A stretch of 10,119 bases of DNA from Mucilaginibacter sp. (GTDB lineage Bacteria; Bacteroidota; Bacteroidia; Sphingobacteriales; Sphingobacteriaceae), in the NCBI GenBank assembly GCA_028288315.1, contig JAQBNY010000173.1, positions 1 to 10,119 on the forward strand, given 5' to 3'. The translations under genes and the position numbers were made by a program. Position 1 is the stretch's first letter. Every line of letters starts with the position of its first letter. This document shows, one piece after another, positions 1 to 6,677 of this stretch. The notes under the pieces are model-generated. The model was given only the letters and a program-made list of their open reading frames with translations. It ran no database searches and was not told the DNA's origin.

Positions 1-2
1 TG

Positions 3-836
3 ACCGGTATTGTTAGTTTTCATGCACATACCAAGAAACGGGTACTTATCATTGAAGATAATGAAGCTGAACTGCAAAGGATATCAGACCTGATATCTAA
101 TGATCGTATTGAAGTGTTTGGATCAACAACAGCTAAGAAAGGGCTTTCGGTTTTGAAGAAGGAGTTGTTTGATTGTATCATAGTGGATTATGTGTTACCT
201 GATGCAAATGGAATAGAGTTATTAAATAAGATAAACTTATTAAAGCAAAAAGAAACAACTATTATCCTGCATTCTGCACGTGACTTTACACAGGATGAAT
301 TGATCCAGTTAAGGCGGTTAAATCATAAAGTCATAACCAAAACACCATCATCACATATTCATTTGCTGGAAGAAATATTGGTATTGCTTCACATCAATAA
401 AAAATACATCAGCGAAAGCAATCTGAAGATGATAGATGGCATTGGTGTTAAGAGTGATATCCTGGATGCTAAAAAAGTACTGGTGGTAGATGATGATGTG
501 CGTAACCTTTTTGCTCTTACGGCAGTATTTGAACGTTCAAACATTGATGTGATCACTGCTGAAAGTGGCAGAGAAGCTATAGAAATATTAAACAAGGAAA
601 AAAATATTGATATTGTTTTAATGGACATCATGATGCCGGAAATGGATGGTTATGAAACAATACAAATGATCCGTAAGGAACCTAAGCATAAAAACCTGCC
701 GATAATTGCTGTTACTGCCAAGGCAATGATAGGCGACAGGCAGAAGTGCATTTCTTCCGGAGCTTCAGACTATATTACTAAACCGGTAAAAACAGATCAG
801 CTTTTGTCGTTAATGCGGGTTTGGTTAATTAAATAA
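3..836 (+). CDS. Hybrid sensor histidine kinase, C-terminal fragment with two receiver domains (5' end outside window)
   Basis: The frame is open from the first bases of the window to the TAA at 834-836, so this is the last 277 residues of a longer protein. An internal GTG at 114 could be taken for a start, but it falls inside the first receiver domain and is not credible. Receiver 1 (fragment residues about 11-130) has the acidic pair E18-D19, phospho-acceptor D62 in VDYVLP, S91 and K113. Receiver 2 (about 157-275) has D163-D165, D208 in LMDIMMP, T238 and K260 in TKP. Both are therefore expected to be phosphorylatable. Tandem receivers at the C terminus are typical of Bacteroidota hybrid kinases, whose missing N-terminal part usually carries sensor/HAMP/GAF, HisKA and HATPase domains. 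That part is inferred, not seen. A stand-alone double-receiver protein is less likely because the frame continues to the window edge. The next kinase starts 37 bp downstream on the same strand, which suggests co-transcription. Confidence 0.88.
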   Translation, partial: TGIVSFHAHTKKRVLIIEDNEAELQRISDLISNDRIEVFGSTTAKKGLSVLKKELFDCIIVDYVLPDANGIELLNKINLLKQKETTIILHSARDFTQDELIQLRRLNHKVITKTPSSHIHLLEEILVLLHINKKYISESNLKMIDGIGVKSDILDAKKVLVVDDDVRNLFALTAVFERSNIDVITAESGREAIEILNKEKNIDIVLMDIMMPEMDGYETIQMIRKEPKHKNLPIIAVTAKAMIGDRQKCISSGASDYITKPVKTDQLLSLMRVWLIK

Positions 837-873
837 TTGTGTATAGTATACATGCACGAATAAAAATAGCATA

Positions 874-2118
874 ATGGTTAAAGATAAAGCGATAAAAATC
901 CTTTTAGTAGATGATAACGAGAACAATCTGATGTCTATGGAGGTGGTTTTAGAAAAAGAGGGTTATTCTTTTTCAAAGGCCACATCTGGCAGGGAGGCAC
1001 TTCGGATACTTCTAAGAGAAGAAGACTTTTCGCTTATTTTGCTGGATGTAAAGATGCCTACTATGGATGGGTACGAGACTGCCGAATTAATTTACCAGCG
1101 CGATAAGTTAAAACAGATCCCTATTATTTTTATTACTGCACATGACTACGAGGAAGCGGCCGTATTTAAGGGTTATAAAGCCGGTGCGGTAGATTTTATC
1201 AGGAAGCCCTTTAATCCGGAGATACTACGATCAAAGGTTGCCATATTTGCAGAGCTGCATAAAAAAAATCAATTGTTGCAAAAGCAGGAAGAAAAACTGC
1301 AGGCTATAAACCAGGACCTGGTACAATTGAACATGCAGCTGGAACAACGGGTACGGGAACGTACCATGGAATTAGAAAACCTGAATCATGAATTAAAGGC
1401 GCTTAATATATCAAAAGATAAGTTTCTTTCTGTTATTTCACATGATCTGCGGAATCCGTTAACTTCGCTATTGGTTTCTTCAGAGAACCTATCGCGCGAT
1501 GCTCAAAAGCTGCGCCCCGAACAGATTAAAATATTTTCAGGGATTATTCACAGAACATCCAACAAGATACTGAGCCAACTAAATGAGTTGGTAGAGTGGG
1601 CCAAAAATCAGCGTGAAAAAACCAACTTTAAGCCAGAAAAACTTCACTTATGGCGTTGCATAAATGAATCGTTAGATCTGTTAAAAGAAAATGCGATACA
1701 AAAAGAACTTAGGCTGGAAAATAAAGTAGAGGATTACCACTATATTCATGCGGATGCCCTGATGCTCAGATCGGTATTGCAGAACTTAGTTACCAATGCA
1801 ATCAAGTATACACCACACGGAGGCGGAATAATTTCTGTTACGGCTACTCTTGTGGATGACATGGTAGAAATATGTATTCAGGATAAGGGCGTAGGGATGT
1901 CTGAAAGAACCAAAGAAATGCTGTTTGGGAATATTCATTACGGATCGTTGTTAGGAACAAGCGAGGAAAAGGGGACCGGCCTGGGCTTATTGCTGGTTAG
2001 AGACTTTGTGACAACACATGGCGGCACCATAAAGGTTGAAAGCGAACTTGATAAAGGGACTTGTTTCCGTTTTACCATGCCAACCAATGCTAAGGAAGTT
2101 GTTAACATGGCAGAATAG
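874..2118 (+). CDS. REC-HisKA-HATPase hybrid histidine kinase / response regulator
   Basis: This 414-residue protein is cytosolic, with no membrane segment. It has an N-terminal receiver (about 7-125: D13-D14, phospho-acceptor D58 in LLDVKMP, T88, K111 in RKPF). A long charged coiled coil (about 126-180) leads into HisKA with H190 in the H-box SHDLRNPL. HATPase_c follows, with N-box N304/N308, G1 box D337-G339-G341 and G2 box GTGLGL at 367-372. All catalytic residues are present. The Asp-x-x-Asn after H190 fits the E/D-x-x-T/N motif tied to phosphatase activity in HisKA kinases, so both kinase and phosphatase activity are predicted. The receiver-first layout suggests kinase activity controlled by phosphorylation of D58, perhaps by the hybrid kinase encoded 37 bp upstream. 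ATG 874 is the only sensible start, and an A-rich leader replaces a clear Shine-Dalgarno. No separate promoter is evident, so it is likely in an operon with the upstream gene. Confidence 0.93.
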   Translation: MVKDKAIKILLVDDNENNLMSMEVVLEKEGYSFSKATSGREALRILLREEDFSLILLDVKMPTMDGYETAELIYQRDKLKQIPIIFITAHDYEEAAVFKGYKAGAVDFIRKPFNPEILRSKVAIFAELHKKNQLLQKQEEKLQAINQDLVQLNMQLEQRVRERTMELENLNHELKALNISKDKFLSVISHDLRNPLTSLLVSSENLSRDAQKLRPEQIKIFSGIIHRTSNKILSQLNELVEWAKNQREKTNFKPEKLHLWRCINESLDLLKENAIQKELRLENKVEDYHYIHADALMLRSVLQNLVTNAIKYTPHGGGIISVTATLVDDMVEICIQDKGVGMSERTKEMLFGNIHYGSLLGTSEEKGTGLGLLLVRDFVTTHGGTIKVESELDKGTCFRFTMPTNAKEVVNMAE

Positions 2119-2250
2119 CCATATTTAATATAATTAAGAATTGGCTATAAAAGCTTAATTATTAATAGTATAGCTGCTTGCCCTTAGCAAAGTGACGTTA
2201 AAATAACAAGGAAAAGTTAACCATTTTAATAAAGTATTCCTGCTACCAAT
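2119..2250. other. Convergent intergenic gap with AT-rich inverted repeats
   Basis: This gap separates two converging kinase genes. It holds a 9-bp perfect inverted repeat (ATAATTAAG at 2130-2138 with its complement at 2154-2162). An overlapping 6-bp repeat (GCTATA at 2143-2148 with TATAGC at 2169-2174) could form an alternative structure. The stems are almost all A/T and no clean T tract follows, so a terminator role is possible but weakly supported. Confidence 0.3.
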
Positions 2251-3705
2251 TTAAACTTCTCCTTCATACAAAGGCAAAGTAAAATAAAAGGTTGATCCTT
2301 TTCCTACTTCAGTAGTAAAACCAATTTCTCCACCTTGTAATTTAATAATCTCGGCAGATAGATGCAGGCCGAGCCCTGTGCCCGGTATTTTCGTTTTCTT
2401 TATAGATTCCGTCCTGCCGAAACGCTGGAACAGCTTACCCTTTTCAATATCAGGAATCCCCATTCCATAGTCATGAATGCTTACCTTAACCTGATGGTCA
2501 ATAATATCCAGGTTTACCCGCACTTCAGTTGCATTAGGCGAATACTTAACAGCATTGGATAATAAATTAGTGATCACACTGCCTGTGCGTACTTTGTCAG
2601 CCAATACCATACTGTTTTTTTCCTGTGTAAATATGATTTTGTGCGAGGTTTGTGTAAGGCGAAAACCTTCTGTTATCTCCTTTACTAAATTGCATAAATC
2701 AAATACTTCCAGTTCAATTTCAAATTTACCCGTGGTAATCTTGGATGTGTCCAGAAGTGCAGTGATTAATGAACTCATATAAGAGATCTGTTCATTAATC
2801 TTTATCACTGCTTTAGTAACAATAGGTTTTGCATCCTTCAATTCGCGGGACAGAATCTGGCCATAGGCTTTAATCACAGATATAGGTGTTCTTATCTCAT
2901 GGCTTGCCACAGAAATAAAAACATCCTTCTCCTCCATGACTGCTTTATTTTCGGTTAAGTCCTCAAATTCCAGGCTGAACAATAAGTTTGGAGGTTGGTA
3001 AATCCTTCTTGGCTTTACATATACACTACGAGCGCCTCGTTGAGTATGTATATAAGCTACTTCAAAATCTGTATGGAAATTCTCGTTTTTAAGGGCCTCT
3101 TCCAGTTTTAAGTGTAGTTGCTCTATATTTACTCCACCATCCATAATCTCGTAAAAGTCTTTCCCGGTGATACTGGTTTTATTTAAACTGAAGTATTGAA
3201 CGAAAGCAGAAGTGAAATTAATAATTTTTAGATCGGAATTTAATACTACTATAGGCTCATTAAAGGCAGAAACCAGCGTTTGTGCTAACGTTTGTTCTTC
3301 TCTTAAATTAACTTCAGCCTGCTCCTCGTCAGAAACATTGCGCATGATTTTGGTAAAGCCAATATGGTTCTCTTGGTCATCTAATAAAGGAAATACCAGG
3401 CCGCTACCCCAAAAGCGGGTTTGATCCTTTTTTACATGAAAGCGTTCATTAATGGCTTTCCCGTCCTGTAATGCAGTAGCAAGTTCAATGTCAGGTACCC
3501 TCGCATTTATATCTTCCGGAATATAAAGGATATTACCATTTTTTCCGATAATTTCATCTGCTTTATATAAGAGGATATTTTGAGCCCCGGGATTCCAGGA
3601 AGTAATAATGCCATCTTTATCTGTGGTAAAAACAGCATAACCTTTTATACTTTTAAGGATGTTTCTGTAATAGGCTTCGCCTTTCTCAACGCTGAGTATT
3701 GACAT
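2251..3705 (-). CDS. Cytosolic PAS-domain sensor histidine kinase
   Basis: I chose the ATG at 3703-3705, giving 484 residues that begin MSILSVEKGEAYYRN. The frame extends to a TTG at 3780, but the extra 25 residues are hydrophobic, absent from the usual PAS-kinase start and encoded by promoter-like DNA. Residues about 10-130 form a PAS domain, with a typical ITSWNPGAQ core and a PAC-like end GFTKIMRNVSDEE. Residues about 138-255 look like a second, divergent PAS. HisKA follows with H269 in SHEIRTPI. HATPase_c has N380/N384 in NLLSNAVKYSP, G1 box D412-x-G-x-G and G2 box GTGLGL at 442-447. All catalytic residues are kept, and Glu-x-x-Thr after H269 suggests phosphatase activity as well. No membrane segment remains with this start, so it should sense an intracellular cue; ligand or cofactor is unknown. 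No receiver is fused. The nearest candidate partner is the single-domain regulator ending 236 bp upstream on the same strand. Confidence 0.92.
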   Translation of the reverse strand: MSILSVEKGEAYYRNILKSIKGYAVFTTDKDGIITSWNPGAQNILLYKADEIIGKNGNILYIPEDINARVPDIELATALQDGKAINERFHVKKDQTRFWGSGLVFPLLDDQENHIGFTKIMRNVSDEEQAEVNLREEQTLAQTLVSAFNEPIVVLNSDLKIINFTSAFVQYFSLNKTSITGKDFYEIMDGGVNIEQLHLKLEEALKNENFHTDFEVAYIHTQRGARSVYVKPRRIYQPPNLLFSLEFEDLTENKAVMEEKDVFISVASHEIRTPISVIKAYGQILSRELKDAKPIVTKAVIKINEQISYMSSLITALLDTSKITTGKFEIELEVFDLCNLVKEITEGFRLTQTSHKIIFTQEKNSMVLADKVRTGSVITNLLSNAVKYSPNATEVRVNLDIIDHQVKVSIHDYGMGIPDIEKGKLFQRFGRTESIKKTKIPGTGLGLHLSAEIIKLQGGEIGFTTEVGKGSTFYFTLPLYEGEV

Positions 3706-3736
3706 TATTGGAGTGGCTGTAATTTCTCTAATATAA

Positions 3737-3744
3737 CAAAAATA
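3737..3744 (-). promoter_or_regulatory. Candidate Bacteroidota -7 element upstream of the PAS kinase
   Basis: Read on the minus strand this is TATTTTTG, a full match to the Bacteroidota -7 consensus TAnnTTTG. It lies 31 bp before the ATG at 3705. No TTG was found at the usual 17-23 bp further upstream; the nearest, at 3775-3777, is 30 bp away. Support therefore rests on one half-site and on its agreement with the preferred start codon. Confidence 0.4.
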
Positions 3745-3780
3745 AACTAATAATATAATTAAAGTCGTTGTCTGCAACAA

Positions 3781-3941
3781 TTAAGGTATACAAATTGGGG
3801 TTGATACGTACGCTACTAATTGATGTACAAGGCGTGTGCCATTTTTAAGAAGGAACCTATTACTTGCCAGTTACGACTGTTTTTTAAATTAGCCAGGAAG
3901 GATAGCACCCTTAAGCCGATTTATACCAAGTCGTTTTCATT
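3781..3941. other. Intergenic region between response regulator and PAS kinase
   Basis: With the ATG start chosen for the PAS kinase, 236 bp (3706-3941) separate it from the regulator gene. Apart from the -7-like element at 3737-3744 and the tail of the hairpin at 3941-3970, I see no ORF, no strong terminator and no convincing RNA structure. A tiny palindrome around 3767-3778 (GTTG-TCTG-CAAC) is too short to interpret. Confidence 0.4.
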
Positions 3942-3970
3942 TCATACGGAACTATGCAGTGCCGTATGAA
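3941..3970 (-). repeat. 9-bp inverted repeat spanning the response regulator stop codon
   Basis: TTCATACGG (3941-3949) and CCGTATGAA (3962-3970) are perfect complements separated by 12 bases. The regulator's TGA (3944-3942) sits inside one arm. In the mRNA this would form a hairpin at the very end of the gene. No T tract follows on the minus strand (the next bases are ATGAAAACG), so it does not look like a standard intrinsic terminator. It may protect the 3' end or be chance. Confidence 0.45.
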
Positions 3971-4319
3971 TAACCTGTTCCAACTCATCAATATCAAATG
4001 GCTTGGCCAAAAAGGTTTCGGCACCGGCATTATCAGCAAGTAAATGAATATCATTGTTAGCCGAAAAGTAAATGACAGGGGTGTTCTTTAACTCTTCATT
4101 TTTTTTGAGCAATTGTGTCGCCACTATTCCTCCTGCATCGGGTATCCAATTGTCCATAAGAATAACACTTGGTTTAATACTGCTTACGCGTTCAATAACA
4201 TCATTGCAATCAGTAAAAGTATGCACTTCCCATCCCCGTTCTTCTAATACGTAAGAGCATATAGCAAGTATATCTTCATCATCGTCAAAAATAATTATTC
4301 TTTTTTCTGGATAGTTCAT
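3942..4319 (-). CDS. Single-domain response regulator (CheY-like receiver)
   Basis: This 125-residue protein is one receiver domain and nothing else. The acidic cluster is D12-D14, the phospho-acceptor D56 lies in LMDNWIP, the switch residue is S86 in YFSANN, and K106 is in LAKPF. All residues for Mg2+ binding and phosphoryl transfer are present. The DNWIP sequence is a slightly unusual version of the common D-x-x-[LM]-P. With no output domain it probably works by protein-protein contact or as a phosphorelay intermediate. It starts 20 bp after the stop of the PAS-PAS-GAF kinase on the same strand, so the two are the most likely cognate pair. The kinase encoded downstream could also feed it. 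ATG 4319 gives exactly the domain length. A TAnnTTTG element in the short gap may allow independent transcription. Confidence 0.92.
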   Translation of the reverse strand: MNYPEKRIIIFDDDEDILAICSYVLEERGWEVHTFTDCNDVIERVSSIKPSVILMDNWIPDAGGIVATQLLKKNEELKNTPVIYFSANNDIHLLADNAGAETFLAKPFDIDELEQVIHTALHSSV

Positions 4320-4329
4320 GATAATTGTG

Positions 4330-4337
4330 CAAATATA
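4330..4337 (-). promoter_or_regulatory. Candidate -7 promoter element in the kinase-regulator gap
   Basis: On the minus strand this reads TATATTTG, a full TAnnTTTG match, ending 10 bases before the ATG at 4319. If used, the transcript would have a leader of only a few bases. No good TTG -33 box is seen upstream; that stretch is the end of the kinase coding sequence. It could give separate expression of the regulator, or be a chance match in AT-rich DNA. Confidence 0.35.
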
Positions 4338-4339
4338 AC

Positions 4340-6379
4340 CTAATTAATTTCAGGTAGCAGAGTATCATTAAAAAGCGGTAAAGTGAGCCAGAAAGTGCTT
4401 CCTTTACCCAATTCACTTTCTACCCATAATTTCCCATGATGCCGGGTAATAATTTCATCTGACAGATAAAGCCCTATACCCAGCCCGGATATAGTGTGAT
4501 TAGTTCCTTCTACACGGTAAAACCTGGTGAAAATCTTCGTCAATTTATCATGAGCTATACCAATACCGTAATCTTTTACACCTATTTTTACTTCACTGTC
4601 CGTGCTGCTCAATGACAGTTCTACTTTATTGCTTCCGGGAGAATATTTGATCGCATTATTCAGTAAATTGATAAGCACTTGTTCAATCCGGTCCGCATCA
4701 CCATTCATGATCAAGCTCTCTATATCAGTGTCAAGTGAGATCTGATAATTTATGTTGGAGAAGTGTATCAATTCTATAACGTTATTTACAGCAGCCCTAA
4801 TGTCAAACTTTTCTTTATCTAATTGCAGCTTACCAGCTTCTATCTTGGAAACATCCAGCAGATCGGATACAAGGGCGGTGAGCTTCTTAACCTGCTGAAT
4901 AGTTTTATCTACAAATTTTTGTGTGTTGTCATTAGCATTTAAACGACTGATGATTTGAAGATAGCCGCTAATACTTGTTAATGGTGTTTTTAATTCATGG
5001 CTGGCCAAACCAATAAATTCATCTTTTTTCTCGTTCAGGGTTTTTACTTCTTCGTATAAAATGGCATTATCAATACCTATTGCCGCCTGGCCGGCTATAG
5101 ATACCACAATATCTTCATGCTCTGCGGTAAATTTATCAGGTTCCGGATGACCAAAAAATAAACCGCCGATTACAGAACCCGATCTGGAAGCAACCGGCAC
5201 AGCCAGATAACTTACCACCGGCAAATGTCCATAAGGCATACCGTGATGAGGTGTGCTGCGGCCATAACGATCATCTTTAGTAATATCAGCTACCCTTACC
5301 ACACCTTCGCCTTTAAAGGTTGTTTTGAACACCTCCGTATTCCGGGGCATATCAAACTTTTCAAAGGCTTCCTTAGGCGCTCCTGATAAGGTATATAACA
5401 TAAAGGATTCGCCGTTGGCATCAACATTATTGTAAAAGAAGGCACCAAATTGTGCACCGGTTAGCCGCGTGGTAACATCAGTTACTTTTTGTAATATTTT
5501 ATTCAGATCCAGCTCTTCGGAAATGGTCTCTGTTATTGCGTTAATGATCTCCAGGCGCTCGGTATAACGACGTGCAGCTTCATTTGCAAGATGTTGTTCA
5601 CTTACATCCCTTGCTATCTTGGAGGCACCGATGATGTTTCCGTGGTTGTCAATAATAGGAGAAACAGAGACCGATATAGGGATCATACGGCCATCTTTTG
5701 CTACACGGATGGTTTGAAAATGATCAACTATATTGCCCTTGCTAATTTCGCTAATGATATGTTTTTCTTCATCTAACCTATCATGTGGAATGATTAGCGA
5801 AATATGTTTTCCCAATGCTTCACTTTCTGTATAGCCGAACATCTTTTCGGCTGCTTTATTCCAGCTGGTTATAATTCCCTGTAAAGTCTTACTTACAATG
5901 GTATCGTCCGAGGTATCAACAATGGCGGCTAATATCGCCCGCTTTTCTTCGCCTTCTGTTAAATTTGTTATATCTACTAATGTATTGATAGCACCGGTTA
6001 GCAAACCATCCTCGTCAAATACAGGTACGGGGTAGGGCCTTACTTTAACTCTTGTATGATCGGGCCGCTCTATAAGAATTTCTTTTCCTTCAACGGCCCT
6101 GCCTTCCCTTAGTGTTATAGCCATAGGGCAGGTATCAAGGTCCATTGGCTCACCGTTTATATGAAAAATTTTCCATGAACCGCACCAAAGGTCCTTCCCA
6201 ATTTCTGGTTTTCTACCCCACAATACTTCTGCTGCCTTATTAAATGATGTAATATAACCCAGATTATCGCAGGTGTAAACAGCTATAGGTAAGTGGTTGA
6301 AATCAAAATGCTTTGCGACTGGAATTTGGTGGTTTTTACCCATCGTAGCATCTAAGGTCAATTGAGGCGTATCGGACAT
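4340..6379 (-). CDS. PAS-PAS-GAF sensor histidine kinase
   Basis: This 679-residue protein has no signal peptide or membrane helix, so it should be cytosolic. PAS 1 (about 25-140) is the cysteine-containing type with WCGSWKIF and DTCPMA (C37, C66, C84). PAS 2 (about 145-262) has the GIITSWNKAAEKMFGYTESE core and ends in GASKIARDVSEQ. A GAF domain covers about 275-443 (QFGAFFYNN, SYLAVPV, GQAAIGIDNA). HisKA has H461 in SHELKTPL. HATPase_c has N571/N575 in INLLNNAIKYSP, G1 box D603-x-G-x-G and G2 box SGLGIGL at 631-637. The catalytic set is complete, and Glu-x-x-Thr after H461 predicts phosphatase activity too. Three sensory modules suggest integration of several intracellular cues; ligands cannot be told from sequence. 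The single-domain regulator gene follows after 20 bp and is the likely target. ATG 6379 is the first in-frame ATG and leaves a normal short lead into PAS 1. Confidence 0.94.
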   Translation of the reverse strand: MSDTPQLTLDATMGKNHQIPVAKHFDFNHLPIAVYTCDNLGYITSFNKAAEVLWGRKPEIGKDLWCGSWKIFHINGEPMDLDTCPMAITLREGRAVEGKEILIERPDHTRVKVRPYPVPVFDEDGLLTGAINTLVDITNLTEGEEKRAILAAIVDTSDDTIVSKTLQGIITSWNKAAEKMFGYTESEALGKHISLIIPHDRLDEEKHIISEISKGNIVDHFQTIRVAKDGRMIPISVSVSPIIDNHGNIIGASKIARDVSEQHLANEAARRYTERLEIINAITETISEELDLNKILQKVTDVTTRLTGAQFGAFFYNNVDANGESFMLYTLSGAPKEAFEKFDMPRNTEVFKTTFKGEGVVRVADITKDDRYGRSTPHHGMPYGHLPVVSYLAVPVASRSGSVIGGLFFGHPEPDKFTAEHEDIVVSIAGQAAIGIDNAILYEEVKTLNEKKDEFIGLASHELKTPLTSISGYLQIISRLNANDNTQKFVDKTIQQVKKLTALVSDLLDVSKIEAGKLQLDKEKFDIRAAVNNVIELIHFSNINYQISLDTDIESLIMNGDADRIEQVLINLLNNAIKYSPGSNKVELSLSSTDSEVKIGVKDYGIGIAHDKLTKIFTRFYRVEGTNHTISGLGIGLYLSDEIITRHHGKLWVESELGKGSTFWLTLPLFNDTLLPEIN

Positions 6380-6677
6380 ATTGCGGGTATAACAATTATC
6401 ATTCCTGTTTGTTGTAAAATTTTAAATTTAATAATTTTATATTAAACATTCATTTTACTGCAAAATGCTTATGAATTTCTGTAGACATATAAGACAGTTT
6501 GCTTAGGTGTTTGTTTCATTCAACTTACTGTTTTTGCAATAAAGTAAGTGGCACTTCACATATTTAGCACAATAGGTATACGGCGATTTTATTGTATTTA
6601 ATTTCTTTATAGTTTTATATGTTTCTTATAAGTCAATTTATTAGATATATTGTTAATCCACTGTAGAATTATAAGGT
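6380..6677. other. Divergent intergenic region between kinase and Kelch lipoprotein
   Basis: These 298 bp separate two divergently transcribed genes and should hold both promoters. The DNA is very AT-rich. A 7-bp perfect inverted repeat (ACTTACT at 6523-6529 with AGTAAGT at 6543-6549, 13-base spacer) is the clearest structured element and could be an operator or a weak hairpin. For the leftward kinase I found no convincing promoter. For the rightward lipoprotein a near-consensus pair is listed separately. No credible gene lies here. Confidence 0.5.
6592..6625 (+). promoter_or_regulatory. Possible promoter of the Kelch lipoprotein gene
   Basis: TTG at 6592-6594 is followed after 23 bases by TATGTTTC at 6618-6625, seven of eight matches to TAnnTTTG. 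The spacing is at the upper edge of the Bacteroidota range. The predicted leader would be roughly 45-50 bases. In DNA this AT-rich such a match can arise by chance. Confidence 0.3.

Noticed and set aside
114..836. Independent double-receiver protein starting at GTG 114
   Set aside because: The frame is open to the window edge and the GTG lies within the first receiver domain after its acidic pair, so the true start is upstream.
2130..2174. Overlapping inverted repeats as a bidirectional terminator
   Set aside because: The stems are nearly all A/T, spacers are long and no T tract follows; kept only as a low-confidence note on the gap.
3767..3778. Short GTTG/CAAC palindrome upstream of the PAS kinase as an operator
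   Set aside because: Four-base arms are expected often by chance in this much sequence.
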